DNA from: an uncultured Draconibacterium sp.
GTDB lineage: Bacteria > Bacteroidota > Bacteroidia > Bacteroidales > Prolixibacteraceae
Length of the DNA stretch: 64,000 nucleotides
Assembly (NCBI RefSeq): GCF_913060805.1
Contig: NZ_CAJXTC010000001.1
Coordinates: 124,001 to 188,000, forward strand
Direction: 5' to 3'
Both the position numbers and the translations under genes were made by a program. The notes beneath the pieces were generated by a model. The model saw only the letters and a list, made by a program, of their open reading frames with translations. It was not told the DNA's origin and did not search any database. Below are positions 8,862 through 19,919 of the stretch, one piece after another. Numbering within the stretch: the first letter of the stretch is position 1; every line of letters begins with the position of its first letter.

Positions 8862-9686
8862 ATGTTCTACGAGGAAATAAACAAAAAAAGTCGTGACGAA
8901 TGTAATGCATACATGGAGGAAATGGTAGATGGGAAACCCCGCTACCGCTGGTACAAACTGGCCTTAAACTCGGTGTATATGATTGCGGATCTGGATGATA
9001 AGTTTGATATTGACCACCGTTCTTTTTCAGATTTAGAAGTATGGTACGAAGCGGCCGAATGGGTTGCGGTAAACGATCGGGAAGCATTGGTACATATTAT
9101 GGCAGAACTGGTTCCTCCGGTAACCGATATTGTAAAACAAAAACTATTGGAGGGATTAATCCGCGAAGGACATTACAAGGCATGCGCCATTGTTAAGCAA
9201 CATTTGCAATCGAACCCTGTCCCCGAAGAACGGACTTTCAAACGCAATAAAGCAAAGGCTGTTGACTGTATTAAAACCCGAATAGTTAACATTTTAAAGG
9301 GAAATTGTAAGCAACTTGAAGCAATTAAAAACGATCATAGAGATAAGTTATTTAGTGAAGACCCGGAAATACAAAAGGCATTAAGTGTTTTGGTGCATAT
9401 CGAATTTACACTGTACGGCGAACGCCTTGAAGAAAGCCTTAGATATTTGGAATGGTTGCGACTGAATGATCCAGACGAACTTAAACAGCTTTTTTCAATT
9501 AGTGTTAGTCTTGAAATTAAAGAACAGATTCTAAGCCTTCTTGAAAAGGCTGAGTTGTTCCATCTTTATAACATTATCGATAAATGTATTAGCATCAAAC
9601 CAAGTAGTTTTTATTGCCATATTCAACCGTATGTTCGCAGTTCGCGTGATATATTGGGCAATTACATCGATATGGATGACGATTAG
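8862..9686 (+). CDS. Hypothetical protein (274 aa)
   Basis: I do not recognise this protein. It is 274 residues long, soluble and rich in Glu, Lys and Leu, with no signal peptide, membrane segment or metal-binding motif. It looks largely alpha-helical, with segments such as LVHIMAELVPPVTDIVKQKL and EESLRYLEWLRLNDPDELKQ suggestive of helical-repeat or TPR/HEAT-like packing. The N-terminus has YMEEMVDGKPRYRWYKLALN. It is flanked by the Spy-like lipoprotein, which is divergent, and by glyA, which has its own promoter, so it appears monocistronic. The start ATG at 8862 follows an AT-rich leader without a clear Shine-Dalgarno. Length and codon usage look like a genuine gene. Confidence 0.65.
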   Translation: MFYEEINKKSRDECNAYMEEMVDGKPRYRWYKLALNSVYMIADLDDKFDIDHRSFSDLEVWYEAAEWVAVNDREALVHIMAELVPPVTDIVKQKLLEGLIREGHYKACAIVKQHLQSNPVPEERTFKRNKAKAVDCIKTRIVNILKGNCKQLEAIKNDHRDKLFSEDPEIQKALSVLVHIEFTLYGERLEESLRYLEWLRLNDPDELKQLFSISVSLEIKEQILSLLEKAELFHLYNIIDKCISIKPSSFYCHIQPYVRSSRDILGNYIDMDDD

Positions 9687-9775
9687 CTTATGCTTGTGTT
9701 GCTGTTTCAGTTTAATTCTTTAAAAAATCTCCTAAATTCTATCAGATATCATCAAAAGGCTGAATTAAAATGTAT

Positions 9776-9783
9776 TAACTTTG
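9776..9783 (+). promoter_or_regulatory. Candidate -7 box of glyA
   Basis: TAACTTTG matches TAnnTTTG exactly, 28 bp before the glyA ATG. No clear -33 TTTG precedes it. Confidence 0.5.
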
Positions 9784-9811
9784 CGATTCATTAAATTAAT
9801 TCAGTTACAAG

Positions 9812-11092
9812 ATGAAGAGAGATACTTTGGTTTTTGATATTATCAAGAAGGAACACGAACGTCAGTTGGGCGGAATTGAGCTGATTGCTTCAGAAAACTT
9901 TGTAAGTGAGCAGGTTATGGAAGCAATGGGCTCGGTGATGACCAACAAGTACGCTGAAGGTTATCCCGGAAAAAGATATTATGGTGGTTGTCAGTTTGTT
10001 GACATGACCGAACAATTGGCCATCGACCGTATTAAAGAATTGTACGGCGCAGAATGGGCCAATGTTCAGCCACACTCGGGCGCACAGGCAAACGCTGCTG
10101 TTTTGAGTGTGATTCTTAAGCCGGGCGATACATTCCTCGGACTCGACCTTTCGCATGGTGGTCACCTTTCGCATGGTTCGCATGTAAACTCATCGGGTAT
10201 TCTTTACAATCCGGTTGCCTACAAGGTAAAAGAAGATACAGGAATGGTTGATTACGATGAGATGGAAGCGCTGGCTATTGAGCACAAACCAAAGTTGATC
10301 ATCGGTGGTGCATCGGCATACAGCCGCGAGTGGGATTACAAACGTATGCGCGAAATTGCTGATAAAGTAGGTGCATTGTTTATGGTGGATATGGCTCACC
10401 CTGCAGGTTTAATTGCTGCCGGTTTGCTTGATAATCCTGTAAAATACGCGCACGTTGTAACATCTACAACACATAAAACATTGCGTGGACCTCGCGGTGG
10501 TATCATCCTGATTGGTAAAGATTTTGAAAATCCATGGGGTATTACAACACCAAAAGGTGTGGTTCGTAAAATGTCTTCATTATTGGATTCTGCAGTATTC
10601 CCTGGTCAACAAGGTGGACCGCTTGAGCACGTAATTGCTGCAAAAGCTGTCGCATTTGGCGAAGCACTGGAACCTGAATACAAAGAATACCAGGCGCAGG
10701 TGAAAAAGAATGCTGCTGTTATGGCACAGGCTTTTGTTGATCTGGGTTACAAAGTAATTTCGGGCGGTACAGATAACCACTCGATGTTGATCGACTTGCG
10801 TACAAAATACCCTGAGATCACTGGAAAAGTGGTAGAAAATACCATTGTAAACGCTGAAATTACAATTAACAAAAATATGGTTCCTTTTGATAGTCGTTCA
10901 CCTTTCCAAACTTCAGGTTTGCGTGTTGGTACACCGGCTATTACAACCCGTGGGGTAAAAGAAGATTTGATGCCTGAAATCGTTCAGCTGATCGACGACT
11001 CGATTGCTCACATTAACGACGAAGCATACATTAAAGCAGTTGGCGAAAAAGTTCACAAATTGATGAAGGACTTCCCGCTGTTCGCTTACTAG
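9812..11092 (+). CDS. glyA: Serine hydroxymethyltransferase
   Basis: A 426-residue PLP enzyme that interconverts serine and glycine with tetrahydrofolate, the main source of one-carbon units in the cytoplasm. [20 protein letters not shown] at the N-terminus, [14 protein letters not shown], and the PLP-Lys motif [15 protein letters not shown] near residue 222 are all textbook GlyA. The C-terminus [19 protein letters not shown] binds folate. Length equals the usual bacterial form (about 415-430). It is monocistronic between its own -7 box and a strong terminator. Confidence 0.98.
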   Translation: MKRDTLVFDIIKKEHERQLGGIELIASENFVSEQVMEAMGSVMTNKYAEGYPGKRYYGGCQFVDMTEQLAIDRIKELYGAEWANVQPHSGAQANAAVLSVILKPGDTFLGLDLSHGGHLSHGSHVNSSGILYNPVAYKVKEDTGMVDYDEMEALAIEHKPKLIIGGASAYSREWDYKRMREIADKVGALFMVDMAHPAGLIAAGLLDNPVKYAHVVTSTTHKTLRGPRGGIILIGKDFENPWGITTPKGVVRKMSSLLDSAVFPGQQGGPLEHVIAAKAVAFGEALEPEYKEYQAQVKKNAAVMAQAFVDLGYKVISGGTDNHSMLIDLRTKYPEITGKVVENTIVNAEITINKNMVPFDSRSPFQTSGLRVGTPAITTRGVKEDLMPEIVQLIDDSIAHINDEAYIKAVGEKVHKLMKDFPLFAY

Positions 11093-11119
11093 TATTGAAC
11101 TTATCAATTAAAGAATACA

Positions 11120-11148
11120 AAGCCCGGAATTATTTTCGGGCTTTTTTT
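11120..11148 (+). terminator. Rho-independent terminator of glyA
   Basis: AAGCCCG (11120-11126) pairs with CGGGCTT around a 10-nt loop and is followed by a run of T. It lies 28 bp after the glyA stop. Confidence 0.85.
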
Positions 11149-11191
11149 ATGAAATTTATTAAAGTTATGAATCGCGTTACCCATCCTCTTA

Positions 11192-11312
11192 TCCTTCCCT
11201 GCAAGCAAGGAAGGACGATTGGACAGCAGATCATTGCTGCGTCAGATCAATATTTGAATTTAAAGTTGTTTGTTTTAGAGGCCGATCGTCTCTCCATTTT
11301 TAAGGGAGAGAC
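11192..11312. repeat. Two small hairpins in the glyA-TauE gap
   Basis: The 331-bp space between 11093 and 11423 has no credible gene. After the glyA terminator it holds two palindromes: CCTTCC/GGAAGG (11193-11214) and GTCTCTCC/GGAGAGAC (11288-11312). Both are G/C-rich and typical of the purine/pyrimidine-rich intergenic elements of this genome. Confidence 0.45.
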
Positions 11313-11344
11313 AGGAGAGAGGGTAAATAAACAATAAATAAAAC

Positions 11345-11352
11345 TAACTTTG
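11345..11352 (+). promoter_or_regulatory. Candidate -7 box of the TauE/SafE gene
   Basis: TAACTTTG fits TAnnTTTG exactly. It lies 71 bp before the chosen ATG (11424) and 17 bp before an alternative ATG at 11370. No -33 element is clear. Confidence 0.4.
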
Positions 11353-11423
11353 GTTTTTGAGAATCATGAATGCTTTTTTTAAGGCATTATTTTCCCTGTA
11401 AAAGAAATTTAGAAGTTTTGGAT

Positions 11424-12176
11424 ATGGAATGGTACATGATACTGGCACTCATTGGAACCGGAATTGCCGCCGGTTTTATTAATACCACTGCAGGAGGCGG
11501 ATCCATGTTGACGATTCCATTGTTGATGTTTATTGGCTTGCCGGCCAATATTGCCAATGGAACCAACCGCATCGCCATTTTACTTCAAAATGTTATTGCC
11601 GTAAAAACCTTCAAACAAAAACATGTACTTGATTTTACTAAGGATTACCGACTGGCAATTCCTGCCATTGTTGGATCGATTATAGGGGCCCTGTTTGCCG
11701 TTGAAGTTGATCCCAATCTCTTAAAAAATATTATCGCCGGACTAATGGTTGTTTTGCTGCTGTTAGTCGTTCTAAAACCTGAAGTATGGATAACTGATCA
11801 GATCGGGAAGATCGATCCCAAACCATCACCGCTGCAATACATTATTTTCTTTGGAATAGGTTTGTTCGGCGGATTTATCCAAATGGGTGTTGGCTTTTTT
11901 TTACTGGCCGGTTTGGTTTTGGGCTGCGGTCATAACCTGGTGCGCGCCAATGCAATAAAGGTTTTTATTGTGCTTATCTACACAGTGTTTTCGCTCGGAA
12001 TATTTATTTATAATAAACAAGTTGACATTGTTGCGGGTTTAATACTGGCTGCCGGAAACATGTTCGGTGCATGGCTGGGCGCTAACTTTACGGTAAGAGG
12101 TGGTGCAAAATATGTTCGTTATGTGCTGATTCTGGCCATGCTAATTGTGATTTTGAATTTGTTTGGGGTGATTTAG
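11424..12176 (+). CDS. TauE/SafE family sulfite exporter-like permease
   Basis: A 250-residue polytopic inner-membrane protein with seven or eight hydrophobic helices. The N-terminal motif GTGIAAGFINTTAGGGSMLT with PANIANGTNRIAI is the conserved first half-repeat of the TauE/SafE (DUF81) family, and GGFIQMGVGFFLL with NLVRANAIKVFIV is the second. The family exports sulfite, sulfoacetate or related organosulfur anions. The substrate here is unknown because no sulfur-metabolism gene is adjacent. I chose ATG 11424 because it gives the usual family N-terminus. ATG 11370 would add 18 polar residues. The next gene, a CobW GTPase, is 150 bp downstream across a repeat. Confidence 0.8.
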   Translation: MEWYMILALIGTGIAAGFINTTAGGGSMLTIPLLMFIGLPANIANGTNRIAILLQNVIAVKTFKQKHVLDFTKDYRLAIPAIVGSIIGALFAVEVDPNLLKNIIAGLMVVLLLLVVLKPEVWITDQIGKIDPKPSPLQYIIFFGIGLFGGFIQMGVGFFLLAGLVLGCGHNLVRANAIKVFIVLIYTVFSLGIFIYNKQVDIVAGLILAAGNMFGAWLGANFTVRGGAKYVRYVLILAMLIVILNLFGVI

Positions 12177-12184
12177 GAAAGCTG

Positions 12185-12316
12185 CGAGTTACGAGCTACT
12201 AGTCACGAGTTGAAAATTCCCTATGGAAAAAGAATTTCTCCACCTTTAGGGGGAGTCCGGCTTTAGCCGGGAGGGGGTGAAGATTAAAACCCCTAAATCC
12301 CCTGAAGGGGACTTGT
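12185..12316. repeat. Composite intergenic repeat (families C and E)
   Basis: The segment begins with an ACGAG-type string (GAGTTACGAGCTACTAGTCA, family C, also near 29712 and 55349). It continues with a purine/pyrimidine-rich block (TTAGGGGGAGTCCGGC, the CCGGCTTTAGCCGG palindrome, CCCCTAAATCCCCTGAAGGG). The second block resembles the C-rich sequence inside the end of the gene at 31200-31260. It has no coding content. Confidence 0.55.
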
Positions 12317-12326
12317 TTAGAAAAAA

Positions 12327-13247
12327 GTGAGTAGACAGAATAAAATACCAGTAACAATCATAACCGGCTTTTTGGGGGCCGGGAAAACTACTTTTATCAA
12401 CTTCCTGCTGAAATCAAATCCCGACACACAGTTTGCTTTGGTTGAAAATGAATTTGGTGCTGTTCCAATCGACACCAAACTGATAAAAGGTGTTGATGCC
12501 AGCCAGATGTTCGAATTGAAACAGGGCTGTATTTGTTGCACCATTTCTGATGAATACGAGCTAGTGCTAAAAGAACTGGCCGAACGTTTTCCGAATGTGG
12601 ATCATTTGTTGATCGAAACAACGGGTGTTGCCGATCCGGCACCTGTAATTCAACCTTTTTTTGCTGATGAAAACCTCAAGGAACTCTATGAATACAATAG
12701 CGCGATTTGTCTGGTTGATGCCTTAAATTTTAACGACCTCCCTGAAGAGGAAATGGCGTATAAACAGCTAAATGTTGCCGACCTTATTTTGCTCAATAAA
12801 ACCGAAAATTTGTATGAAAAGCAGCAAGGAGAACTTGTCGCAAAAATGAATCAACTGGCTCCTCTGGCAAAAATCCAGGCAACGAGTTTTGGCGAAGCAA
12901 AAGAGCTAGTTTTAAGTCAACTGAAACAACATTCGTTTAGTGCCTACTCTTTTTTATCGTACAAAAGCAATCATGCGTTGGTGCAAACCAAAACACTTTC
13001 TTTTTCTGTGCCGTTAAAAAGATCCGATTTCCTTTATTGGCTGGAGTATACACTCGACATTTATAAGAGTAAAATCTACCGTTGCAAAGGAGTGGTTTGT
13101 TTTCAGAACGAACCTTTTGAATATATTTTGCAGGGAGTTGGCGGTCGTTTTGAATTGGAAGAAGGGGATTTGATTGTTGAGGCACCGGAAAGTCACATCG
13201 TTTTTATTGGCAAATTGGATGGACTGGCTTTAGACTTTAATCCTTAA
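12327..13247 (+). CDS. CobW/G3E-family metal-chaperone GTPase
   Basis: A 306-residue cytoplasmic GTPase of the COG0523/CobW group, which couples GTP hydrolysis to delivery of zinc, cobalt or another metal to target enzymes. Walker A is GFLGAGKTT (residues 14-22), switch I is VENEFGAVPIDTKLI, and the metal-binding CxCC is GCICCTI (Cys68, Cys70, Cys71). LLIETTGVADPAPV is the Walker B region and LNKTE is the base-specificity motif. The C-terminal CobW_C domain covers about 205-305. It lacks the His-rich loop that marks some members. The only start giving the full P-loop N-terminus is GTG at 12327. No Zur or metal operon is adjacent, so the metal is unknown. Confidence 0.85.
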   Translation: MSRQNKIPVTIITGFLGAGKTTFINFLLKSNPDTQFALVENEFGAVPIDTKLIKGVDASQMFELKQGCICCTISDEYELVLKELAERFPNVDHLLIETTGVADPAPVIQPFFADENLKELYEYNSAICLVDALNFNDLPEEEMAYKQLNVADLILLNKTENLYEKQQGELVAKMNQLAPLAKIQATSFGEAKELVLSQLKQHSFSAYSFLSYKSNHALVQTKTLSFSVPLKRSDFLYWLEYTLDIYKSKIYRCKGVVCFQNEPFEYILQGVGGRFELEEGDLIVEAPESHIVFIGKLDGLALDFNP

Positions 13248-13257
13248 AAGAAAATTT

Positions 13258-13330
13258 CACGCAGATTTCGCGGATTTACGCAGATACGAAATGTTGACTC
13301 TGAATAAAATTCTGCGCAATCTGCGAGAAC
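13258..13330. repeat. Inverted repeat between convergent genes, family F
   Basis: The left arm CACGCAGATTTCGCGG pairs imperfectly with the complement of TTCTGCGCAATCTGCGAG across about 40 bp. The element fills the space between the CobW gene and the convergent AEC transporter gene and could serve as a two-way terminator. This ACGCAGATT-type motif is, to my knowledge, widespread in intergenic DNA of related phyla. Confidence 0.5.
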
Positions 13331-13337
13331 CAATTTA

Positions 13338-14267
13338 TCAGTTAAGAATGGCTATCCAAAGCGGAATAATAATCACCGAAAGCAATGTGCCAAGTACCAC
13401 AATTCGTGCTACCAGTTTTGTTTCCAGTTTATATTGAACGGCCAGCGCGTAAGGTGTTAGTCCGAGTGGCATTGCCGAATCGAGAATAGTGGCTTTAAAT
13501 TGCAGATCGTTTAAACCTGCTGAACGTACTCCGAAGTGGAGCAGCAAAGGAAGAATGATCATGGTAACAACCACAAATACAAAAACCCGGGTCCATTCGC
13601 GTGGAGCGCCAATTTTGTTTTGCCCCAGAAATATTCCAAGCGAGAATAGTACAACTGCAGTTACGGATTCAGCAAAAAGGCTGATTGTTTTATCGATAAA
13701 CGACGGTACTTTTATTTGAAACAGTACGATGCAAACACCCACAAAAACCGAGATTAGCAGTGGATTCTTCACCAGGCTCAATAGTAACTTTTTCGGATGG
13801 ATGGATTCTTCGCCGGTAGCTTCGATAAGGATGACTCCAAGCGTCAGCAACCAAAAAACATAAACTGCGGACAGAACTGCCGCTACCGGCAAAATGTCGT
13901 CGCCAAAACTGTTACGAAGAACAGGAATGCCAAGATAAGCCACGTTTCCGAATGACAGAATAAGGAACAGTGAACTGCGTAAACGCTTCGAGAATTTAAA
14001 AATTCGTGCAATGGGGAAGGCCAGTAACATGCACACCGCAATGTAGGCCGAATTGATTAGAATAAGCTTTGTATACGATTCGCCCTGCGGGTCGAGGTGC
14101 ATCAGCGATGCAATTACCAATGCCGGGAATCCGATCCAAAGTGCGTATTTGTTTAGCACATCTACCCATGGTCCGTGAGCAGCTTTTGTGCGAGAAAAAA
14201 GTGTTCCGGTAAAAATTACGAGAAACAGCGGAGCAACAGTCTTCAGGGCCAGTAGAAAGTGTGCCAT
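13338..14267 (-). CDS. AEC family transporter
   Basis: A 309-residue inner-membrane protein with about ten hydrophobic helices, in the auxin-efflux-carrier (AEC) arrangement of two five-helix repeats. LFLVIFTGTLFSR is helix 1, FGNVAYLGIPVLRNSFG carries the helix-breaking crossover of the first repeat, and ATILDSAMPLGLTPYALAVQYK is the matching motif of the second. AEC members carry organic acids such as malate or malonate, or auxin-like anions. No substrate can be read here. It follows the HAD phosphatase on the same strand by only 10 bp, so the two are probably cotranscribed. Confidence 0.85.
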   Translation of the reverse strand: MAHFLLALKTVAPLFLVIFTGTLFSRTKAAHGPWVDVLNKYALWIGFPALVIASLMHLDPQGESYTKLILINSAYIAVCMLLAFPIARIFKFSKRLRSSLFLILSFGNVAYLGIPVLRNSFGDDILPVAAVLSAVYVFWLLTLGVILIEATGEESIHPKKLLLSLVKNPLLISVFVGVCIVLFQIKVPSFIDKTISLFAESVTAVVLFSLGIFLGQNKIGAPREWTRVFVFVVVTMIILPLLLHFGVRSAGLNDLQFKATILDSAMPLGLTPYALAVQYKLETKLVARIVVLGTLLSVIIIPLWIAILN

Positions 14268-14277
14268 AAATACTGTT

Positions 14278-14901
14278 TTATTTGTTTTCTGTCATTGCCC
14301 AATCGCCGTAAACAATGTGTTCACGCACATCGGTAACAAACATGTCAACTTCTTTTGCTGCCGATATTCCTAAATCGCCATCTTCGAAAACCTGGCAATA
14401 TTTTGGCTCAATTCCCATTAATTGAGCACACTTTACAAAAGTTTCGGGGTGTGGTTTGTGTTTTTGTACGTCATCAGCAGAAACTACAAAATCGAAATAG
14501 TCACGAATACCCAATTCTTTCAACTGTACTTCTGCACTTTTTCCACTCGCACCGGTTCCCACCGACATGGGCAGTTTTCCGTGGTAGTTTTTTACAATCG
14601 AAATCACCTCTTCAATTGGTTCAAGTAAATGCGCCGCATCCCAAAAAGCCTGCTGTTTCATTCGAACCAGAATTTCAGGTTGTTCATCCACATTGTATTG
14701 CTCAACAATTCGTTTGGCAAACTCAATAGTCGGACGACCTGTCATTTCATGAATAATGTTCGGATCAAAATCAAAATTATATTTTTTGCCCACGATCTTC
14801 CAGGTTTCAACATGCACCGGAAGCGAGTTCGACAGGGTTCCGTCTAAATCAAAAATTAAGGCTTTTGCCTCGGGATGAACTGTAATTGCCATTGTTTTCA
14901 T
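14278..14901 (-). CDS. HAD-superfamily beta-phosphoglucomutase-like phosphatase
   Basis: A 207-residue HAD subfamily IA protein with the nucleophile motif FDLDGTLSNSLPVH near residues 18-30. A small helical cap follows (HEMTGRPTIEFAKRIV), then motif II at VGTGASGK, motif III Lys in KHKPHPETF, and motif IV at VFEDGDLGISAA, which supplies the Mg2+-binding acids. The pattern fits the beta-phosphoglucomutase/YqaB group that acts on small sugar phosphates. Mutase and phosphatase activities cannot be separated from sequence alone. It is the first gene of a probable pair with the AEC transporter, 10 bp downstream, suggesting a linked sugar or acid function. An alternative start three codons later is possible. 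Confidence 0.8.
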   Translation of the reverse strand: MKTMAITVHPEAKALIFDLDGTLSNSLPVHVETWKIVGKKYNFDFDPNIIHEMTGRPTIEFAKRIVEQYNVDEQPEILVRMKQQAFWDAAHLLEPIEEVISIVKNYHGKLPMSVGTGASGKSAEVQLKELGIRDYFDFVVSADDVQKHKPHPETFVKCAQLMGIEPKYCQVFEDGDLGISAAKEVDMFVTDVREHIVYGDWAMTENK

Positions 14902-14960
14902 ATTTGCGGTAAAAGTAACAGAACCCCAACACAGCGTGAAAGTTCAATCGCGAATAAATG

Positions 14961-17326
<2,366 letters not shown>

Positions 17327-17347
17327 CCAATAACCCTTATAAATATA

Positions 17348-17385
17348 AAGGCTGTCCGATACTTATTTTTGGACAGCCTTTTTTA
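17348..17385 (+). terminator. Rho-independent terminator of katG
   Basis: AAGGCTGTCC (17348-17357) pairs perfectly with GGACAGCCTT (17371-17380) and is followed by a T run. Confidence 0.85.
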
Positions 17386-17407
17386 TTTCGTTCGTTATAC
17401 GGGAATC

Positions 17408-18133
17408 TTATATTTCCCAGGCGATAACTATGTTTGTTCGCATTTCAATTTCGTCGGGCGAAAGTACCGAAGTGATATCCGCTTTTGATGCACTCAGTAA
17501 AGGCATCGTTTCTGACCGCATAAGTTCCATGTTGCTGTTACGGAGCCCTATTAGTCTTGGCTCTCCGTACTGGATTGATTTGATTTTGCCCAATTGAACA
17601 TCAGCGCTTTTGGCAATCACAGTTGCTTTTTGTTTGGCATCTTCAACGGCCAGCTGAATCAATTTTTCTTTAACGCTTTCCATTTGTTCCTCAGAAAGGG
17701 CAAAGCTCAGGTTGAAGTTTGACTGCAGATTATCTTTAATCAGTTCAAAGATTTTATCATTCTTTTCATAATCTTTTTTGGTCCGAATGGTAACCGGAAT
17801 ATTGGCTTCGTAACCATCAAAAACCGACTTTCGGGTTTGAGGATCATATTTTTGTACTTCGCGGATTGTAAAACTGTTTGTTTTTATTAGCTCTTCGTCA
17901 ATTCCGTTTTCGATGAACAGTTTCTTGATTTCGTCCATTTTTTCAACCGACATTTCCGCACACTGCTTGTAATTTTCGTCTTTAACACTAAAATTTACAG
18001 TGAATGATATTTCTTCCGGTGCTAATTTAACTGATGATTTTCCTTCGACAGTAATAATTCCACCTTGGTTATTTTGAGCAAAAGAGCCGAGCGAAAAAAA
18101 CACAACGGCTAAGGATAATATAATTCTCTTCAT
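17408..18133 (-). CDS. SIMPL (DUF541) periplasmic protein
   Basis: A 241-residue exported protein. MKRIILSLAVVFFSLGSFAQ is a Sec signal peptide. The mature part begins GIITVEGKSSVKLAPEEISF, the start of the SIMPL domain, which fills the rest with alternating strands and helices; ELIKTNSFTIREVQKYD and QLAVEDAKQKATVIAKSADV are typical blocks. SIMPL proteins form periplasmic oligomers of uncertain role, sometimes linked to stress. It lies 3 bp after the cellulase gene on the same strand, so it is likely cotranscribed, though a functional link is not evident. Family assignment is firm, function uncertain. Confidence 0.8.
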   Translation of the reverse strand: MKRIILSLAVVFFSLGSFAQNNQGGIITVEGKSSVKLAPEEISFTVNFSVKDENYKQCAEMSVEKMDEIKKLFIENGIDEELIKTNSFTIREVQKYDPQTRKSVFDGYEANIPVTIRTKKDYEKNDKIFELIKDNLQSNFNLSFALSEEQMESVKEKLIQLAVEDAKQKATVIAKSADVQLGKIKSIQYGEPRLIGLRNSNMELMRSETMPLLSASKADITSVLSPDEIEMRTNIVIAWEI

Positions 18134-18136
18134 GAC

Positions 18137-19861
18137 TTACTTTTTAATGATTTTAACTGTTTGTCTGTTACTTTGCTTGCTTAAAGTTACAAAGTATATG
18201 CCAGAAGAAAGTTCATTTACAGTAATCTCGTTCAACTGATTTGAAAGTTGGGTTTGTTTAATGATTTGTCCGTAAGTGTCGGAAATTTTAAGTTGTTGAA
18301 AATCATCTTTGTTGTTAACGAAAAGCTTGTCTTTTGCAGGATTTGGGAAAACACTGCTCTTAACATTTTTTACCAGTTCCACTGAAGTAGAAAATTCTAT
18401 TTCAACCGATTCCAATGTAACATATTCAAACGAAATATCGGGTGTTGCTGTACCCAGATCAAAAACGATGCGGGCAGAATTGTCGGTAGTAGTCATATCG
18501 AAAACGTAGGAATAAACCTTAAAAGTGTCGGTAAGACTAATGTTGTTGTAGCCGCTGTATGAACTCCACGGCGAAACATTCATTCCAACATAAGATGAGG
18601 CATTTCTGTTAGCACCTGATTTTGCTTTAAAAGTGAGTCGGTATTTCTTCCCGGCTTCCAGAACCACATTGTTTTTTACCAATTGGATATGCCAGCCCTC
18701 AGAACTGGCCGTCGAAATATTTACGTCAAGTTTTTCTTCGTTTTGAGTCATGGTTGCTGTTGCTCCGTTATTGGCATATAAATTCCAGTCGCTGATTGTT
18801 TGATTGAATTGTGAAGTGTAAACAGGCGTACCAACATATTTTGCCGGTTCCGGCATTTCGTTGTGCAGTAAAGCATTAATCAATCGGTCATTGTAACTTC
18901 CATCCGTAGGATTATAAATACCAAACCCAGCACTGAATTCCCAGTAGGCCCAGCTCCATCCTTGAGACTCAATGTATCGGGCAAGATACGTTGTCCAGCG
19001 TTCTCTCGAATCCATATCAGCCTTACTGTACGAACCAAATTCACCAATATGAACAGGAATATTTTCTTCCTGCTCCAGCGCTTTTAATGACGCAAATTCA
19101 TTTTGAACGATCTGGCGTTCTGTTTCAGTGTCAGTCCATTCGGTTCCCAGCCAAACGTCAGATCCTTCACTCCATTCTGCTCCCTGGTGCGTAAACGAAA
19201 ATGGATTGTAATAATGAACCGTAACAATAATATTTTCATCATCGGGCAGTTCCAGTTTAGACAAACCTCCCAGTCCTCCATATTCCGCAGTTCCGATCAT
19301 TACAACTCTTTCAGGATTATCTTCTCTGATTGTTGAAAGTGCATCAGCAAAAAAAGTGTTCCATTTTGTTGCATCCAGGTTACCATGAGGTTCATTCAGT
19401 ATTTCGAACAACAATTGATCAGGATAGTCGGCAAAGAACTCCGATATCTGTTTCCATTGTGCCAAGAACCGTTCTTTTTCTCCGGCAGGATCTTCGTAAA
19501 GTGCCTCGTGATGATGCATGTTTATGATGGCATACAAACCGTTATTCAAAGTGGAATCAACTACCTGTTTTAAGCGGTTTAGAAAAACGGTATTGATGGT
19601 GTAGGGAGCAGTTGCCGAGCTTCGTTCTGCAGGCTCCCATCGAATAGGAATTCGAACGTGGTTAAAACTTAGGTCGGCAACAATTCCCGGATATTCCGGC
19701 TTCCATGGATTGCCCCATGCGGTTTCAGAAGGGGCCTCGAACATGTTCCCAAAATTTATTCCACGCCCCAGTTGTTCGTTAATTTCGAATGCCTTTTCAC
19801 GTGTTTGAGCTGATAGTAGCAAGTTTGATAGCAGAAAAAATACAGAGATTAGGGTTTTCAT
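18137..19861 (-). CDS. Secreted GH5 endoglucanase with CBM and T9SS sorting domain
   Basis: A 574-residue exported glycoside hydrolase. Residues 1-18 are a Sec signal peptide. The GH5 (beta/alpha)8 domain covers about 25-330: VRIPIRWEP, the acid/base Glu157 in ILNEPHG, VHYYNPFSF, and the nucleophile Glu274 in VHIGEFGSYSKAD. A beta-sandwich carbohydrate-binding module, CBM4/9/16-like, follows at about 345-485 (YRLTFKAKSGANRNASSYVG). The last 75 residues (VFPNPAKDKLFVNN to the end) are a type A type-IX-secretion sorting domain. Most GH5 enzymes of this shape cut beta-1,4-glucan, though beta-mannan or xyloglucan is possible. It belongs to a minus-strand run P1 peptidase, GH5, SIMPL. It shows that the host has a T9SS. 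Confidence 0.88.
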   Translation of the reverse strand: MKTLISVFFLLSNLLLSAQTREKAFEINEQLGRGINFGNMFEAPSETAWGNPWKPEYPGIVADLSFNHVRIPIRWEPAERSSATAPYTINTVFLNRLKQVVDSTLNNGLYAIINMHHHEALYEDPAGEKERFLAQWKQISEFFADYPDQLLFEILNEPHGNLDATKWNTFFADALSTIREDNPERVVMIGTAEYGGLGGLSKLELPDDENIIVTVHYYNPFSFTHQGAEWSEGSDVWLGTEWTDTETERQIVQNEFASLKALEQEENIPVHIGEFGSYSKADMDSRERWTTYLARYIESQGWSWAYWEFSAGFGIYNPTDGSYNDRLINALLHNEMPEPAKYVGTPVYTSQFNQTISDWNLYANNGATATMTQNEEKLDVNISTASSEGWHIQLVKNNVVLEAGKKYRLTFKAKSGANRNASSYVGMNVSPWSSYSGYNNISLTDTFKVYSYVFDMTTTDNSARIVFDLGTATPDISFEYVTLESVEIEFSTSVELVKNVKSSVFPNPAKDKLFVNNKDDFQQLKISDTYGQIIKQTQLSNQLNEITVNELSSGIYFVTLSKQSNRQTVKIIKK

Positions 19862-19919
19862 TTAAATTTTATTTGTCAGTTAATTGAGTGATAAGCTCCC
19901 TTAATTATAAGGAGAAATT

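Noticed and set aside
11095-11337. An 80-codon open frame after glyA
   Set aside because: It runs through the glyA terminator and two intergenic palindromes, and the translation has no domain or signal. Chance frame.
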